DNA of 64,000 bases from Indolivaga macrotermitis (GCF_900128985.1 NZ_FQUC01000004.1:62001-126000); one strand, 5' to 3'; counted from the stretch's first letter, positions 19,233-28,031 are shown. Notes: generated by a model not told the origin, from the letters alone. Translations and numbers: made by a program.

Positions 19233-19814
19233 ATGAATAAATTAATAATAATTATACTCTTATTACCATTACAAATAAATCGAGTTTACAGTCAGATAGG
19301 AATTGGAACGGAGGCTCCCCACTTAAGTAGCGAACTCGATATTAACTCAGAGTCTAAAGGAGTAATTGTACCCCAGATGACAACTGGTCAAAAAGAAATA
19401 ATTACAACCCCTGCTCCGGGGCTAATGGTGTACGACCTAGACAAGAAATGTTTATCTATGAATCATGGCGATGAAACCACTCCTGTCTGGGTTTGTATGA
19501 TTCAAGATGCAACACGTTTTTTCTATATGCCTTCTATTAATATCCCAACTCCTGCGGTAGGTTCTGTTGGTACTCCTCTCGATTTGTATTCCGAATATGT
19601 TAAGCAATTCAATACCCCTTTGGCGAAAAGCATTTCTGCCCCTACCTCAATTCCTTACTATACATCTGCTACTGATCTGGAATATTACATTACTTATTAT
19701 GACAAAAATGTGCTTGATATTATAGATATAGATAATACAGGAAAAGTCACGTATAACATTATCAGAAAATCAGACTATGACACTTACATTAATATTGTTT
19801 TTGTCGTTAAATAA
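19233..19814 (+). CDS. Secreted QVGINT-family protein (family A, copy 2)
   Basis: Protein of 193 aa closing module 1, starting 12 bases after the family B gene. Signal peptide MNKLIIIILLLPLQINRVYS, then QIGIGTEAPHLSSELDI, GVIVPQMTTGQKEII, MVYDLDKKCLSMN, FFYMPSINI, DLEYYITYYDKNV and NIVFVVK at the end. It is more diverged from the other family A proteins than they are from one another, which fits an old duplication inside the module rather than recent copying. Confidence 0.85.
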   Translation: MNKLIIIILLLPLQINRVYSQIGIGTEAPHLSSELDINSESKGVIVPQMTTGQKEIITTPAPGLMVYDLDKKCLSMNHGDETTPVWVCMIQDATRFFYMPSINIPTPAVGSVGTPLDLYSEYVKQFNTPLAKSISAPTSIPYYTSATDLEYYITYYDKNVLDIIDIDNTGKVTYNIIRKSDYDTYINIVFVVK

Positions 19815-19821
19815 AGACTCC

Positions 19822-19852
19822 AAATACTTCTATCTGTTAGGTAGAAGTATTT
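19822..19852 (+). terminator. Terminator of module 1
   Basis: Perfect 11-bp stem AAATACTTCTA / TAGAAGTATTT with a 9-base loop, followed by GTTTTGTTT. The TTG of the next module's promoter overlaps its end, so termination and the next start are only bases apart. Confidence 0.85.
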
Positions 19853-19880
19853 GTTTTGTTTGAATAAATCCCTATATTTG
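19851..19880 (+). promoter_or_regulatory. Promoter of secreted-protein module 2
   Basis: TTG (19851-19853), exactly 19 bases, TATATTTG (19873-19880). It overlaps the end of the preceding terminator. Confidence 0.85.
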
Positions 19881-19908
19881 TCCCGCGAACAACCCTTTAC
19901 AAATAAGG

Positions 19909-20049
<141 letters not shown>

Positions 20050-20230
20050 ACAAAATTTTCTATTGTGTCAAAATATCGGGGCATTTTTTTATGCTTTCGT
20101 TTGCTTCGTCATATATATCCATTTCCAAATAAGTTGGCCGGGCAGGCTGTGTCCGCTAGGAGCATTGTTGTTTTGTTGTCGTTCGAATACTACTCTGAAG
20201 AACAGTTTACAAATGAGTCGGCTACTTTAT

Positions 20231-20261
20231 GCAGCGGGGTGCAGTGCTTGCACTTTGCTGC
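20231..20261 (+). promoter_or_regulatory. Conserved 13-bp stem-loop, leader copy 2
   Basis: GCAGCGGGGTGCA / TGCACTTTGCTGC with loop GTGCT. Position 7 of the stem is G-U here where copy 1 has A-U. Confidence 0.75.
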
Positions 20262-20338
20262 TTTATTTTGCTATTGTTGAGGACTTTAACATAAAGACAC
20301 AAAAAAACAAAGGTTTTAAAGATAATATTCAAAGAGAT

Positions 20339-20363
20339 GTAGGGGTAAGGTTCAACTTTGCCC
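20339..20363 (+). repeat. REP-like palindrome, left element of an inverted pair (leader 2)
   Basis: GTAGGGGTAAGGTTCAACTT then TGCCC; diverged in the centre. Faces the element at 20425. Confidence 0.65.
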
Positions 20364-20424
20364 ATTGTATAGAAAAACAAGATGGAGCCTTCTTTATGCC
20401 CTTTGTGATAAAGTACACATTATC

Positions 20425-20449
20425 GGGCAGAGCAGAGCCCTGCCCCTAC
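20425..20449 (-). repeat. REP-like palindrome, right element (leader 2)
   Basis: On the plus strand GGGCAGAGCAGAGCCCTGCC then CCTAC, identical to the element at 24385 and reverse-complementary to the copy at 34431 in the transposase gene. It is read in the leader frame as SGRAEPCPY. Confidence 0.85.
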
Positions 20450-20530
20450 AGCAAACATTTTCTAAAACAATCACTCTTTATAAAAACAACAAAAAGATCT
20501 ATGACTTCAATAACTCAAACAGAAACGACA

Positions 20531-20656
20531 ATGAAAACAGAATTCATTTTATTCACTGGTATTTTTTCTTCATCAATGTCCAGAGTACAAGCAGAGGTAA
20601 ATAAACAAAACTCTCTAGAAATCAATAATGGTATAGCAACCAAGACTATATGTTAA
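20531..20656 (+). pseudogene. Truncated signal-peptide stub, leader 2
   Basis: A 41-codon frame MKTEFILFTGIFSSSMSRVQ with continuation AEVNKQNSLEI, then stop. It aligns with the start of intact module genes (MKKKILLLMGIFSxGISCAQ then VGIN) but the signal peptide is altered and no mature domain follows. It is probably the remains of a first gene that was lost or exchanged. Similar stubs follow leaders 4 and 5. Confidence 0.6.
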
Positions 20657-21047
20657 CTTCCGAAAATTTAAATAATGCAATATAGTCAGGTTCAGCTATT
20701 GGGATTTTGCAGTACGATTATCTATAAAAGATGTACAGAAAAATGGTATAATTTATTTTCATAGCGTCGGAAAAACGCAATAAATTTGTTCATACATGTA
20801 CTCTAATATATTTATCAATGCGCAACCCGGATTGGATAAGCTCGTCGTATCGAATAGAGCCACCCTATTCTATAGTCATTCTCATTCTCATATGATTCTC
20901 TATAGAAGCATACGCCAGCCGAATAACTCTATACTACAAAGTGTAACCAATATACTTTGCGCCTTTTCTATACACCTCACGCATAGTTATTTGATATAGA
21001 TAACATCAATATAATATACTTAAAAACAACAACTCAAATAAATAATA
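20657..21047 (+). other. Gene-free gap between stub and family A gene, module 2
   Basis: AT-rich 391 bases. TAAATTTG at 20782 fits the -7 consensus but has no TTG at the right distance. A 67-codon frame at 20796 has no recognisable features. Comparable gaps of 410 and 557 bases follow the stubs in modules 4 and 5. Confidence 0.6.
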
Positions 21048-21629
21048 ATGAAAAAAGTCTTTTGTCTTATCCTATGTTTATCAGGGATAACATTACTACA
21101 AGCACAAGTGGGAATCAACACCTCAACTCCCAATTCCTCGGCAGCACTAGATATTACCAGCTCCGATAAGGGGATGCTGATACCCAGAATGACCACAAGC
21201 CAAAAAATAGCTATAGCAAACCCGGCGTCGGGCCTGCTAATATATGATACTGACCTGAAATGTGTCGCACAAAATGCCGGAACGCCAGCATCTCCAGCAT
21301 GGGTTTGTCTATCCGGAGAAAGTACACTGACCCAATCATTCTATATGCCTTCAATAGCTATTGATGCATCGGAGGTACTTACAGGTCAGACATTAGATTT
21401 ATATGGTGAATATAAGAAGCAATTCTATACTCCTACTATTATCAGTTCGGGGGCTCCTACAAGTATCCCCTACTTTACCAGTGCTACTGACCTCTATTAT
21501 TATATTACTTTTTATGACAATACGGTCTTAAAGATCAATAGCCTGAGTACTTCGGGTGTATTGAATTACGATATATTGAGGGAAGCCGATTATCATACAT
21601 TTATGAATGTTGTATTTGTAGTTAAATAA
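21048..21629 (+). CDS. Secreted QVGINT-family protein (family A, copy 3)
   Basis: Protein of 193 aa. Signal peptide MKKVFCLILCLSGITLLQA, then QVGINTSTPNSSAALDI, GMLIPRMTTSQKIAI, LIYDTDLKCVAQN, FYMPSIAIDAS, DLYYYITFYDNTV, YDILREADYHTFMNVVF and a terminal VVK. This is the first intact gene of module 2. It is close to copy 1 in its C-terminal third, where both have ILxEADYxxFMNVVF. No catalytic motif is visible. Confidence 0.85.
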   Translation: MKKVFCLILCLSGITLLQAQVGINTSTPNSSAALDITSSDKGMLIPRMTTSQKIAIANPASGLLIYDTDLKCVAQNAGTPASPAWVCLSGESTLTQSFYMPSIAIDASEVLTGQTLDLYGEYKKQFYTPTIISSGAPTSIPYFTSATDLYYYITFYDNTVLKINSLSTSGVLNYDILREADYHTFMNVVFVVK

Positions 21630-21649
21630 TAATGTAGCGGATAAAAGTC

Positions 21650-23176
21650 ATGAAAAAAATATTATTAGCAACAGCTTTGTTATTCTTTTATTGTACAACA
21701 CTGCTATCTCAGTTAGTAGCTCCTGAAACATGGAACTGGGCATTCGGTCAAAAAGCCGGTTTAACTTGGAATACAACTCAAAGCCTGGCGGTTGTGGGGC
21801 TAGAAGGTACACCGGATGCAACTCTCGATAATCTGCCGACTATTTTTACTTCTTCTATCAATACAACGGAGGGGTGTTTCAGCCTGTCGGATAGCGACGG
21901 CAATTTTTTATTTTACTCAGATGGTATGACTATCTGGAATAAGAACCATGCTGTAATGCCTAACGGTACGGGTATGAAAGGAAATAATTCTTCAGCCCAA
22001 TCAGGTATTATTTTTCCGTACCCCAGCGAAACTGACAAATATGTTGCTGTAAGTATTAGTGCCGCCGGGGAGTACCAACTGGCATATTCGGTAATAGATA
22101 TGACTCAGGATGGCGGTCTGGGGAGTGTTATAACAAAAAACATTGATCTACTAGGTGGGCAAGGATTTATGAGCGAGACTGTTACATCTATTCGCCATGC
22201 CAACGGAGAAGATTATTGGATAATAGTACCGGGAAGGGGGAATCCCACCCGGTTCAACGTATGGAAGTTCACCAAAGACGGAGCAGCTGCAACTCCGGTA
22301 ATATCTACAGCAACCGGAATATCAACAAATGAAACTGTGGGTGCGTATGGATATATTAAGGTGTCACCGGATGGTAAACACTTTGCATTCGGCACAAACC
22401 CTAACAGTTCTGTCATATTCGGTGATTTTGATAATTCGACAGGAGTACTTAGTAACATAAAGCAAAGAACAGGATTCAGTACCGTTACCTATGGTATAGA
22501 ATTTTCTCCATCGGGAAAAATACTGTTTGTCGGAAGAAACGGTGCTATTGAAGCTTTTATATTCGAAGACCTGCTAGCAGCTACTAATCCTAATACTGTT
22601 GCCAAAAAAAACTTTGAAAAGGGGACAACAGGGGTGACAGCTTTGCAAAACGGACCCGACGGAAGGCTTTATGGATCCGGCTTTAATCAAAAGGTCATCT
22701 ATTTCATTGATAATCCTGATGATTATGAAAATCTGAGATTTTATCAATTTCCGGCCGGTTTTCTCGGGACAGGAACTTCAATGCTCGGTATCCCTTCATT
22801 TGCAGCTAACTGGTTTAGTGCTAAAGCCAGTGCCAAGTCATTCGTTTGTCTCGGAAACGAATTCAAATATACAGTAGAAATAACTATGCTCGAAGGTACG
22901 TCGGCCTCAGATCTGCCCGTTAAACTGGTTTGGGATTTTGGCGATGGCTCTACCCCTGTAGAACAGGCTATTGTCTCCGGGGTTACAATCTATAAGCAAA
23001 CGTATAATTATCCAACTAATGGAGCTTATACCATTACTATTACTCCATATAAATCGGATGGTACCAAGCTAACAGCAAGCAAATTACCCGCAAATGTTAT
23101 AGACTGTGCCTTCAAGACCAACCGAATGATAAGATTGGATATTCAGAATACAGCGACAAAAGCCACAAACAGATAA
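21650..23176 (+). CDS. Large secreted PKD-domain protein (family B, copy 2)
   Basis: Protein of 508 aa, paralogue of the gene at 17692. Signal peptide ends near TLLSQL. It shares NTTEGCFSLSDSDGNFLFYS, DGMTIWNKNHAVMPNGTGMK, a propeller-like body with NGPDGRLYGSGFN, and a PKD-like domain (LVWDFGDGSTP, YNYPTNGAYTITITP). It ends with CAFKTNRMIRLDI, matching the C(S/A)xxxNRMIR ending of copy 1. This conserved tail may be a sorting or assembly signal of unknown type. Gaps to the flanking family A genes are 20 and 11 bases. Confidence 0.8.
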   Translation: MKKILLATALLFFYCTTLLSQLVAPETWNWAFGQKAGLTWNTTQSLAVVGLEGTPDATLDNLPTIFTSSINTTEGCFSLSDSDGNFLFYSDGMTIWNKNHAVMPNGTGMKGNNSSAQSGIIFPYPSETDKYVAVSISAAGEYQLAYSVIDMTQDGGLGSVITKNIDLLGGQGFMSETVTSIRHANGEDYWIIVPGRGNPTRFNVWKFTKDGAAATPVISTATGISTNETVGAYGYIKVSPDGKHFAFGTNPNSSVIFGDFDNSTGVLSNIKQRTGFSTVTYGIEFSPSGKILFVGRNGAIEAFIFEDLLAATNPNTVAKKNFEKGTTGVTALQNGPDGRLYGSGFNQKVIYFIDNPDDYENLRFYQFPAGFLGTGTSMLGIPSFAANWFSAKASAKSFVCLGNEFKYTVEITMLEGTSASDLPVKLVWDFGDGSTPVEQAIVSGVTIYKQTYNYPTNGAYTITITPYKSDGTKLTASKLPANVIDCAFKTNRMIRLDIQNTATKATNR

Positions 23177-23187
23177 CACATAGAACA

Positions 23188-23781
23188 ATGAAAACAAACC
23201 AATTACCCCAAATATTCCTTTTGGTTATGCTTTTTATTAGTGCAAGCTCTTTTGCACAAATCGGCATAAATACAAATTCACCGGAGGTCAGTAGTGTCCT
23301 CGACATAAATAGCCCGGCAAGCGGAGCCAAAGGGCTACTAATTCCACGGATGACAACAGTGCAAAAAGAAGCCATAACCAGTCCTGCCCATAGTTTATTG
23401 GTATATGATTCCGACCAAAAGTGTATCTCTCAGAATCTAGGTACCGAAACTATTCCGAAATGGACATGTCTTACATTATTCAACCGTAAATTTTTCTATA
23501 TGCCTTCTATTAATATCGAAACTACAACCTTAGGTACTTTCAATATAGATTTGTATGCTCAATATAAGACAGAATACGGTACTCCAATGTACACAAGCAC
23601 CGGAGCTCCAACCGAAATACCTTACTTTCCGTCACGAGAGAGTCTCTATTACTATATAAGCTATCACGATCCCACACGTATCACCATTAACAGTATTGAT
23701 GCCAATGGAGTTATGAATTATACTACTACTAAAAAAGCCAATTATGACGACTATCTAAATATTGTCTTTGTTATAAAATAA
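23188..23781 (+). CDS. Secreted QVGINT-family protein (family A, copy 4)
   Basis: Protein of 197 aa ending module 2. Signal peptide MKTNQLPQIFLLVMLFISAS then SFA, and QIGINTNSPEVSSVLDI, GLLIPRMTTVQKEAI, LLVYDSDQKCISQN, FFYMPSINI, SLYYYISYHDPTR and NIVFVIK. Like copy 2, it is the downstream A of an A-B-A set, and both have the SINI variant of the FYMPS block. The A-B-A order therefore seems to have been duplicated as a unit. Confidence 0.85.
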   Translation: MKTNQLPQIFLLVMLFISASSFAQIGINTNSPEVSSVLDINSPASGAKGLLIPRMTTVQKEAITSPAHSLLVYDSDQKCISQNLGTETIPKWTCLTLFNRKFFYMPSINIETTTLGTFNIDLYAQYKTEYGTPMYTSTGAPTEIPYFPSRESLYYYISYHDPTRITINSIDANGVMNYTTTKKANYDDYLNIVFVIK

Positions 23782-23786
23782 GTTGT

Positions 23787-23823
23787 GTTCCGGTTTATAG
23801 ACAATCCATTTATAAACCGGAAC
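23787..23823 (+). terminator. Terminator of module 2
   Basis: Perfect 13-bp stem GTTCCGGTTTATA / TATAAACCGGAAC with an 11-base loop, then ATATTTT. Confidence 0.88.
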
Positions 23824-23850
23824 ATATTTTGATAAAAGCAAAGATTATTC

Positions 23851-23880
23851 TTCGCCTTTTGTAAAAAACTATTATATTTG
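23851..23880 (+). promoter_or_regulatory. Promoter of secreted-protein module 3
   Basis: TTC (23851-23853), 19 bases, TATATTTG (23873-23880). The -33 element is one base off the TTG of the other copies. Confidence 0.75.
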
Positions 23881-23909
23881 CCCTGCAAACAACCCTTTAC
23901 TAATAAGGA

Positions 23910-24050
<141 letters not shown>

Positions 24051-24235
24051 CTAAACAAAAAGTTTTATTGTGTCAAAATAACGGGGCATTTTTTTATGTC
24101 TCCGTTCACTTTGTTGTATATATCCATTTCCAAATAAGTTGGCTGGGCAAGCTGTGTCCGCTAGGATCATTGTTGTTTTGTTGTCGTTCGAATACTATTT
24201 CGGATTATAGCTTGCATAGGGGTCAACTACATTTT

Positions 24236-24266
24236 GCAGCAGGGTGCAGTGTATGCATCTTGCTGC
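24236..24266 (+). promoter_or_regulatory. Conserved 13-bp stem-loop, leader copy 3
   Basis: GCAGCAGGGTGCA / TGCATCTTGCTGC, loop GTGTA. Both arms differ from copy 1, yet all 13 pairs remain. Confidence 0.75.
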
Positions 24267-24343
24267 TTTATTTTCGAGATTTATCGAATAGTATTTTAAA
24301 TACAAAGCCGCTAAGATACAAAGGTTTTACACAAAGACATACT

Positions 24344-24368
24344 GTAGGGGTAAGGCTCTGCTTTACCC
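24344..24368 (+). repeat. REP-like palindrome, left element (leader 3)
   Basis: GTAGGGGTAAGGCTCTGCTT then TACCC. Forms an inverted pair with the next element, 16 bases away, like a classical bacterial interspersed mosaic element. Confidence 0.85.
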
Positions 24369-24384
24369 TAAAAAATACATTGCC

Positions 24385-24409
24385 GGGCAGAGCAGAGCCC
24401 TGCCCCTAC
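24385..24409 (-). repeat. REP-like palindrome, right element (leader 3)
   Basis: Same 25 bases as at 20425; reverse complement of 34431-34455 in the transposase gene. Confidence 0.88.
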
Positions 24410-24451
24410 AACGAATACATTCAAAAACAATCACTCTTAATAAAAACAACA

Positions 24452-25258
24452 ATGAAGAAAAAGATTCTTTTACTGATGGGAATATTCTCCATCGGAATAA
24501 GCTGTGCTCAAGTGGGGATAAACACTCTGAATCCAGAAGCTGTATTAGATATCCGTTCTACGGGAAGTACTACTTCTACAAAAGCTTTAATCGTCAAAAA
24601 CAATACTGGAACTGAAATCTTCAGTGTCCGGGACGACGGGCGTATCATTACTGCTGGTGTTATCACTCCATCTGTATTGCTCGACCTACGTGATGGAACT
24701 GATAACTCAATAGTGGCAGTGGGGCAAAGTAATCAAACCGGAGCTATTGCTGGAGGAGGAGCTCTTAAATACGATACTTCCGCTAAATCGTTGTATTTAT
24801 CGGATGGAATAAATTGGAATGTATTAGCTTCTGATTATATCAAAGCGTTTGTTGTCGCTGATATAACCAACGCATCACAGAATTTTGCCAACAATACAAC
24901 AAATACTATCAGTAACTGGACTATAGTATCCGATCAGACTAATAGTTTCAATCCCCTATCCGGTATTTTTACAGCTAAAAGGTCTTCGGTATATTCTGTA
25001 TCCTTAAATATTACTCTTGATGATGGAGCTGTTAATGCACGTACTCAGTTACAGGCTAGTATTAAAGCATCCGGAGGACAGGAGGTAAAGTGTATCACCA
25101 CGTTTAATACAGCCGGAACACTTCCTACGGGAGTACAATGCAGTGGAAATTTTAATCTGGCTCTTAATGAAACTCTTTCGACTTCTCTTTGGCATAATTT
25201 GGGTAGTACTAAAAATATAAAGGTCGAATACAATAATCTAACAATAGTGGAACTCTGA
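24452..25258 (+). CDS. Secreted QVGINT protein with C1q-like C-terminus (family C, copy 1)
   Basis: Protein of 268 aa, function unknown. Signal peptide MKKKILLLMGIFSIGISCAQ then VGINTLNPEAVLDI. A middle segment (RIITAGVITPSVLLDLRD, GALKYDTSAKSLYLSDG) matches fibre-like Bacteroidetes proteins. The C-terminal half (FNPLSGIFTAKRSSVYSVSL, then VKCITTFNT and LWHNLGSTKNIKVEYNNLTI) resembles a TNF/C1q-type jelly-roll. Two tandem paralogues follow (25265, 26126), so module 3 is C-C-C. Probably surface exposed. The upstream frame is open into the leader; the ATG is chosen by the signal peptide. Confidence 0.8.
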   Translation: MKKKILLLMGIFSIGISCAQVGINTLNPEAVLDIRSTGSTTSTKALIVKNNTGTEIFSVRDDGRIITAGVITPSVLLDLRDGTDNSIVAVGQSNQTGAIAGGGALKYDTSAKSLYLSDGINWNVLASDYIKAFVVADITNASQNFANNTTNTISNWTIVSDQTNSFNPLSGIFTAKRSSVYSVSLNITLDDGAVNARTQLQASIKASGGQEVKCITTFNTAGTLPTGVQCSGNFNLALNETLSTSLWHNLGSTKNIKVEYNNLTIVEL

Positions 25259-25264
25259 TCAGGT

Positions 25265-26104
25265 ATGAATACAATGAAAAAAATAATATCCACAATTTAT
25301 CTTCTATGTATTTTAACAGGGAATTACATATACTCGCAAAATGTAGGGATAAATACTGATACACCCGGTGCTGCTCTGGAAGTTAAAGGGTTTTCGAATG
25401 CGACTGACACAACTTTAAGAATTATAAATGGCTCAAACAGAGAAATTCTTACTATGCTCGATAATGGGCGTCTGGGGATCGGACAATCTTCACCTGCTGT
25501 ACGGCTCGATCTCAGAGGCACATCCGACAATCCCATTATCGGGATAGGAACAACAACAAAGCTGGCTTCGACTGTAGGTGGTGGTGCTATACGATATATG
25601 GAGGGGACTAAAGAACTACATTATTCTGACGGGGAGGAATGGTTCAGGTTGCAATCAAATGCATTGCGTCCTTGTATGGTTGCCCCTAACGATTATATTG
25701 CCGGCTCATATGCAGATGGTACAACTACAAGGTTAATTGGCTTCGTTCCAATATACGATAGTCATGGAGCCTTTGATATGGCTACTTCCGAATATGAAGC
25801 ACCGATAGATGGGATGTATGTCGTTTCCTTTACTTTCTCTTTTACAAAATCTGCTATTGCTGCCAATACTTATATCGAAGGGCGATGGGTTGCAGAAAAT
25901 GGCGAAAGTATAAAATGCATACAGGCATATCCGGATGCAGGTAGTGGACAAGCCGGTTTTACCTGCTCAGGTACCCTCAGGCTATCCCTTGGAGAAAAAA
26001 TATGGCCAGAAGTATGGCATAACCTAGGTAGGGTTAAAACCCTTAGAGTATTCGGAAGTTCTTCTGATGTAGGATTTAATGAATTATCAATTTTTGCCCA
26101 GTAA
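25265..26104 (+). CDS. Secreted C1q-like protein (family C, copy 2)
   Basis: Protein of 279 aa starting 6 bases after the previous gene; ATG 25274 (MKKIIS) is an alternative. Signal peptide to about IYSQ, then NVGINTDTPGAALEV, LGIGQSSPAVRLDLRG, GGGAIRYMEGTKELHYSDGE and a jelly-roll-like C-terminal half (FDMATSEYEAPIDGMYVVSF, VWHNLGRVKTLRVFGSS). It shares the LWHNLG/VWHNLG block and a cysteine pair (KCIQAY, FTCSGTL) with copy 1. Confidence 0.8.
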   Translation: MNTMKKIISTIYLLCILTGNYIYSQNVGINTDTPGAALEVKGFSNATDTTLRIINGSNREILTMLDNGRLGIGQSSPAVRLDLRGTSDNPIIGIGTTTKLASTVGGGAIRYMEGTKELHYSDGEEWFRLQSNALRPCMVAPNDYIAGSYADGTTTRLIGFVPIYDSHGAFDMATSEYEAPIDGMYVVSFTFSFTKSAIAANTYIEGRWVAENGESIKCIQAYPDAGSGQAGFTCSGTLRLSLGEKIWPEVWHNLGRVKTLRVFGSSSDVGFNELSIFAQ

Positions 26105-26125
26105 AGAAATTATAAATTTATTTTT

Positions 26126-26974
26126 ATGAAAAAGATACAAACTATTATACTTCTGGCATTATCTTTCGCTATTTCCGGATATGCCCAAGTCGGTATTAAT
26201 ACAGACGCACCCTCTGCGTTACTGGAAGTAGTATCATCTACAACGGCCTCAGCAGGGAAAGCTTTTATCACAAGTAATTCAGATAACATAGAAACCCTGC
26301 AAATACAAAATAATGGATACATAGGGGTGGGTGTTCTTGATCCCTTAGTAAAACTGGATCTCAGATCTTCATCTTTGGCCATCGAAAATGCTTTAGGGAT
26401 CGGAAATACAACCCAAACTGCAACAGATGCAGGAGCAGGAGCTATCCGTTATAACGAAACAGTGCAGGCTTTAGAGTATTCTGATGGAACCGATTGGTTT
26501 AGGCTGCAAGTCAATCCTAATAAAGCGATGGTTATAGCACAAAATTCATATGGCCAAACATATATACCCGTATGGACTAATGATATCTATTACACAATAG
26601 GTACCACTATAGCTAATTGGACATCAATATATGACAGGAATGGAAATTTCAATCCTGTTACGGGCATATTTAAGGCTCCCCGTGACGGAGTATACAGTGC
26701 ATCTGTCACAGCAGTCTTCACCGACATATCGATGACCGCAGGTGCTCAATACGAATTATGGCTTAGAAACGTAACCCTTAATACTAAACTCAAAAGTACG
26801 GTACCCTATCTTAGCAAGGTTGAATCTATGGAATTGACCAATGTATGCAAATCGCTCGTTTATTTGACAGCCGGTCAAGAATTAGTTGTATATGTGTATA
26901 TGAACTGGCTTGAATCTAATGTTACCATGTCCACAGACGGTTCCCTTAATATTCTGACTATAGCGGAGATGTAA
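26126..26974 (+). CDS. Secreted C1q-like protein (family C, copy 3)
   Basis: Protein of 282 aa, last of module 3. Signal peptide MKKIQTIILLALSFAISGYA, then QVGINTDAPSALLEV, GVGVLDPLVKLDLRS, GAGAIRYNETVQALEYSDGT and a jelly-roll-like half containing FNPVTGIFKAPRDGVYSASV. Its C-terminal part has diverged most: the WHNLG block is replaced by VYVYMNWLESNV. This suggests a different binding surface. No enzyme motif is seen. Confidence 0.8.
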   Translation: MKKIQTIILLALSFAISGYAQVGINTDAPSALLEVVSSTTASAGKAFITSNSDNIETLQIQNNGYIGVGVLDPLVKLDLRSSSLAIENALGIGNTTQTATDAGAGAIRYNETVQALEYSDGTDWFRLQVNPNKAMVIAQNSYGQTYIPVWTNDIYYTIGTTIANWTSIYDRNGNFNPVTGIFKAPRDGVYSASVTAVFTDISMTAGAQYELWLRNVTLNTKLKSTVPYLSKVESMELTNVCKSLVYLTAGQELVVYVYMNWLESNVTMSTDGSLNILTIAEM

Positions 26975-27011
26975 ATAAGGAACTGGAAAAGCCACTCTAG
27001 ATAAACAGAAA

Positions 27012-27042
27012 AACGGTTGTCCCCTTCACTGGTGCAACCGTT
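27012..27042 (+). terminator. Terminator between module 3 and the aldo/keto reductase
   Basis: Stem AACGGTTG / CAACCGTT with a 15-base loop, followed by CTTGTTT. It lies between convergent genes and could act on both strands. Confidence 0.75.
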
Positions 27043-27062
27043 CTTGTTTCAGTCTATACTAT

Positions 27063-28013
27063 TTAATAACGGCTTGCCGCATTCAACTTATCTATAGCTT
27101 CTTTGCTTAAGTCAATATTTACAGCACCCAGAATATCTAACTGCTCTACTTTTGACACACTCGCAATAGGTGCAGTTATAGACGGGCGAGCCAATAACCA
27201 CACCAATGCTATTTGTCCCTGAGTAGCGTTATATTCTTTAGCCACCTCACTTAAAGCAGTCAGAATAGACTGACCCCTGTCGTTGATATAATTCTTTAAC
27301 TGACCCTGACGGGCACTTGCTGCTATATCTGCTACCGAATGATATTTTCCGGTAAGGAATCCGCTGGCTAACGAATAATAACTAACTACACCTAAACCTG
27401 TTTCCTTTACTAAGGGTTCGTATTTCGTTTCATAATCCTGACGGTCATACAGGTTATATTGCGGTTGCAAACAGATATATGACGGCAAGTTATTATCGGC
27501 TGAATATTTCAACGATTCGCGGATACGGTCGGGACTCATATTTGAGGTCGCAATATATCTGACTTTACCTTCCTTAACTAATTGGGCATAAGCTTCCAGA
27601 GTTTCACCTACAGGAGTCAAAAGATCATCGAAGTGAGTGAAGTACAGATCGATATGGTCTGTTTGTAAACGTTTAAGCGATTCTTCTACTTCACGTAAGA
27701 TGTACTCTTTTTTCAATCCACGGTGGGTTTCCGATATTTCGGCACCTACTTTGGTCGATATAATCACATCATTCCTTTTTCCTGTTTTTTTCAGCCACTT
27801 ACCGATAATAGTTTCCGACTCACCGCCTTTATTTCCGGGAACCCATGCTGAATAAATATCTGCCGTGTCGATAAAATCGAATCCTGCTCCAATGTATTTA
27901 TCCAGTATATCAGAAGATGCCTTCTCGTCGGCTGTCCATCCGAATACATTTCCTCCGAAAGCGAAGGGTATAACTTCCAGATCCGACTTCCCTATTTTTC
28001 TCTTTTTTACCAT
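27063..28013 (-). CDS. Aldo/keto reductase
   Basis: NADPH-dependent oxidoreductase of the AKR superfamily, cytoplasmic. Protein of 316 aa, normal length. Barrel motifs: start MVKKRKIGKSDLEVIPFAFG, catalytic Asp and Tyr in FIDTADIYS, Lys in IISTKVG, His in DLYFTHFDDL, and a C-terminal cofactor segment (SKVEQLDILGAV). Substrate cannot be predicted. It is followed on the same strand by nothing within the module and preceded upstream by the pyruvate oxidase with an 18-base gap, so the two may be co-transcribed. Confidence 0.9.
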   Translation of the reverse strand: MVKKRKIGKSDLEVIPFAFGGNVFGWTADEKASSDILDKYIGAGFDFIDTADIYSAWVPGNKGGESETIIGKWLKKTGKRNDVIISTKVGAEISETHRGLKKEYILREVEESLKRLQTDHIDLYFTHFDDLLTPVGETLEAYAQLVKEGKVRYIATSNMSPDRIRESLKYSADNNLPSYICLQPQYNLYDRQDYETKYEPLVKETGLGVVSYYSLASGFLTGKYHSVADIAASARQGQLKNYINDRGQSILTALSEVAKEYNATQGQIALVWLLARPSITAPIASVSKVEQLDILGAVNIDLSKEAIDKLNAASRY

Positions 28014-28031
28014 AATAATTAGTTTTCTACT

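Larger units (their letters stand above)
20050..20530 (+). other. Leader copy 2: long open frame
   Basis: The frame is open from the GA tract through LCQNIGAFFYAFV at 20063 to the stop at 20656. It carries FCCRSN and AAGCSACTLLLY. The 168 bases from 20063 to the stem-loop and the 300 bases from stem-loop to the ATG at 20531 are multiples of three. It contains two REP-like elements, which lengthen it relative to copy 5 without breaking the frame. Coding or structured RNA; not resolved. Confidence 0.6.
24051..24451 (+). other. Leader copy 3: long open frame
   Basis: Open from the GA tract through LCQNNGAFFYVSV at 24068 and straight into the first gene of module 3, with stop at 25258. Carries FCCRSN and AAGCSVCILLLY. 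The spacings 24068 to stem-loop (168) and stem-loop to ATG (216) are multiples of three. It lacks the two GGTC hairpins present in copy 1, again without loss of frame. Confidence 0.6.

Noticed and set aside
20796-20999. A 67-codon ORF in the gap of module 2
   Set aside because: No signal peptide, no family resemblance and no counterpart in the gaps of modules 4 and 5. Treated as chance.
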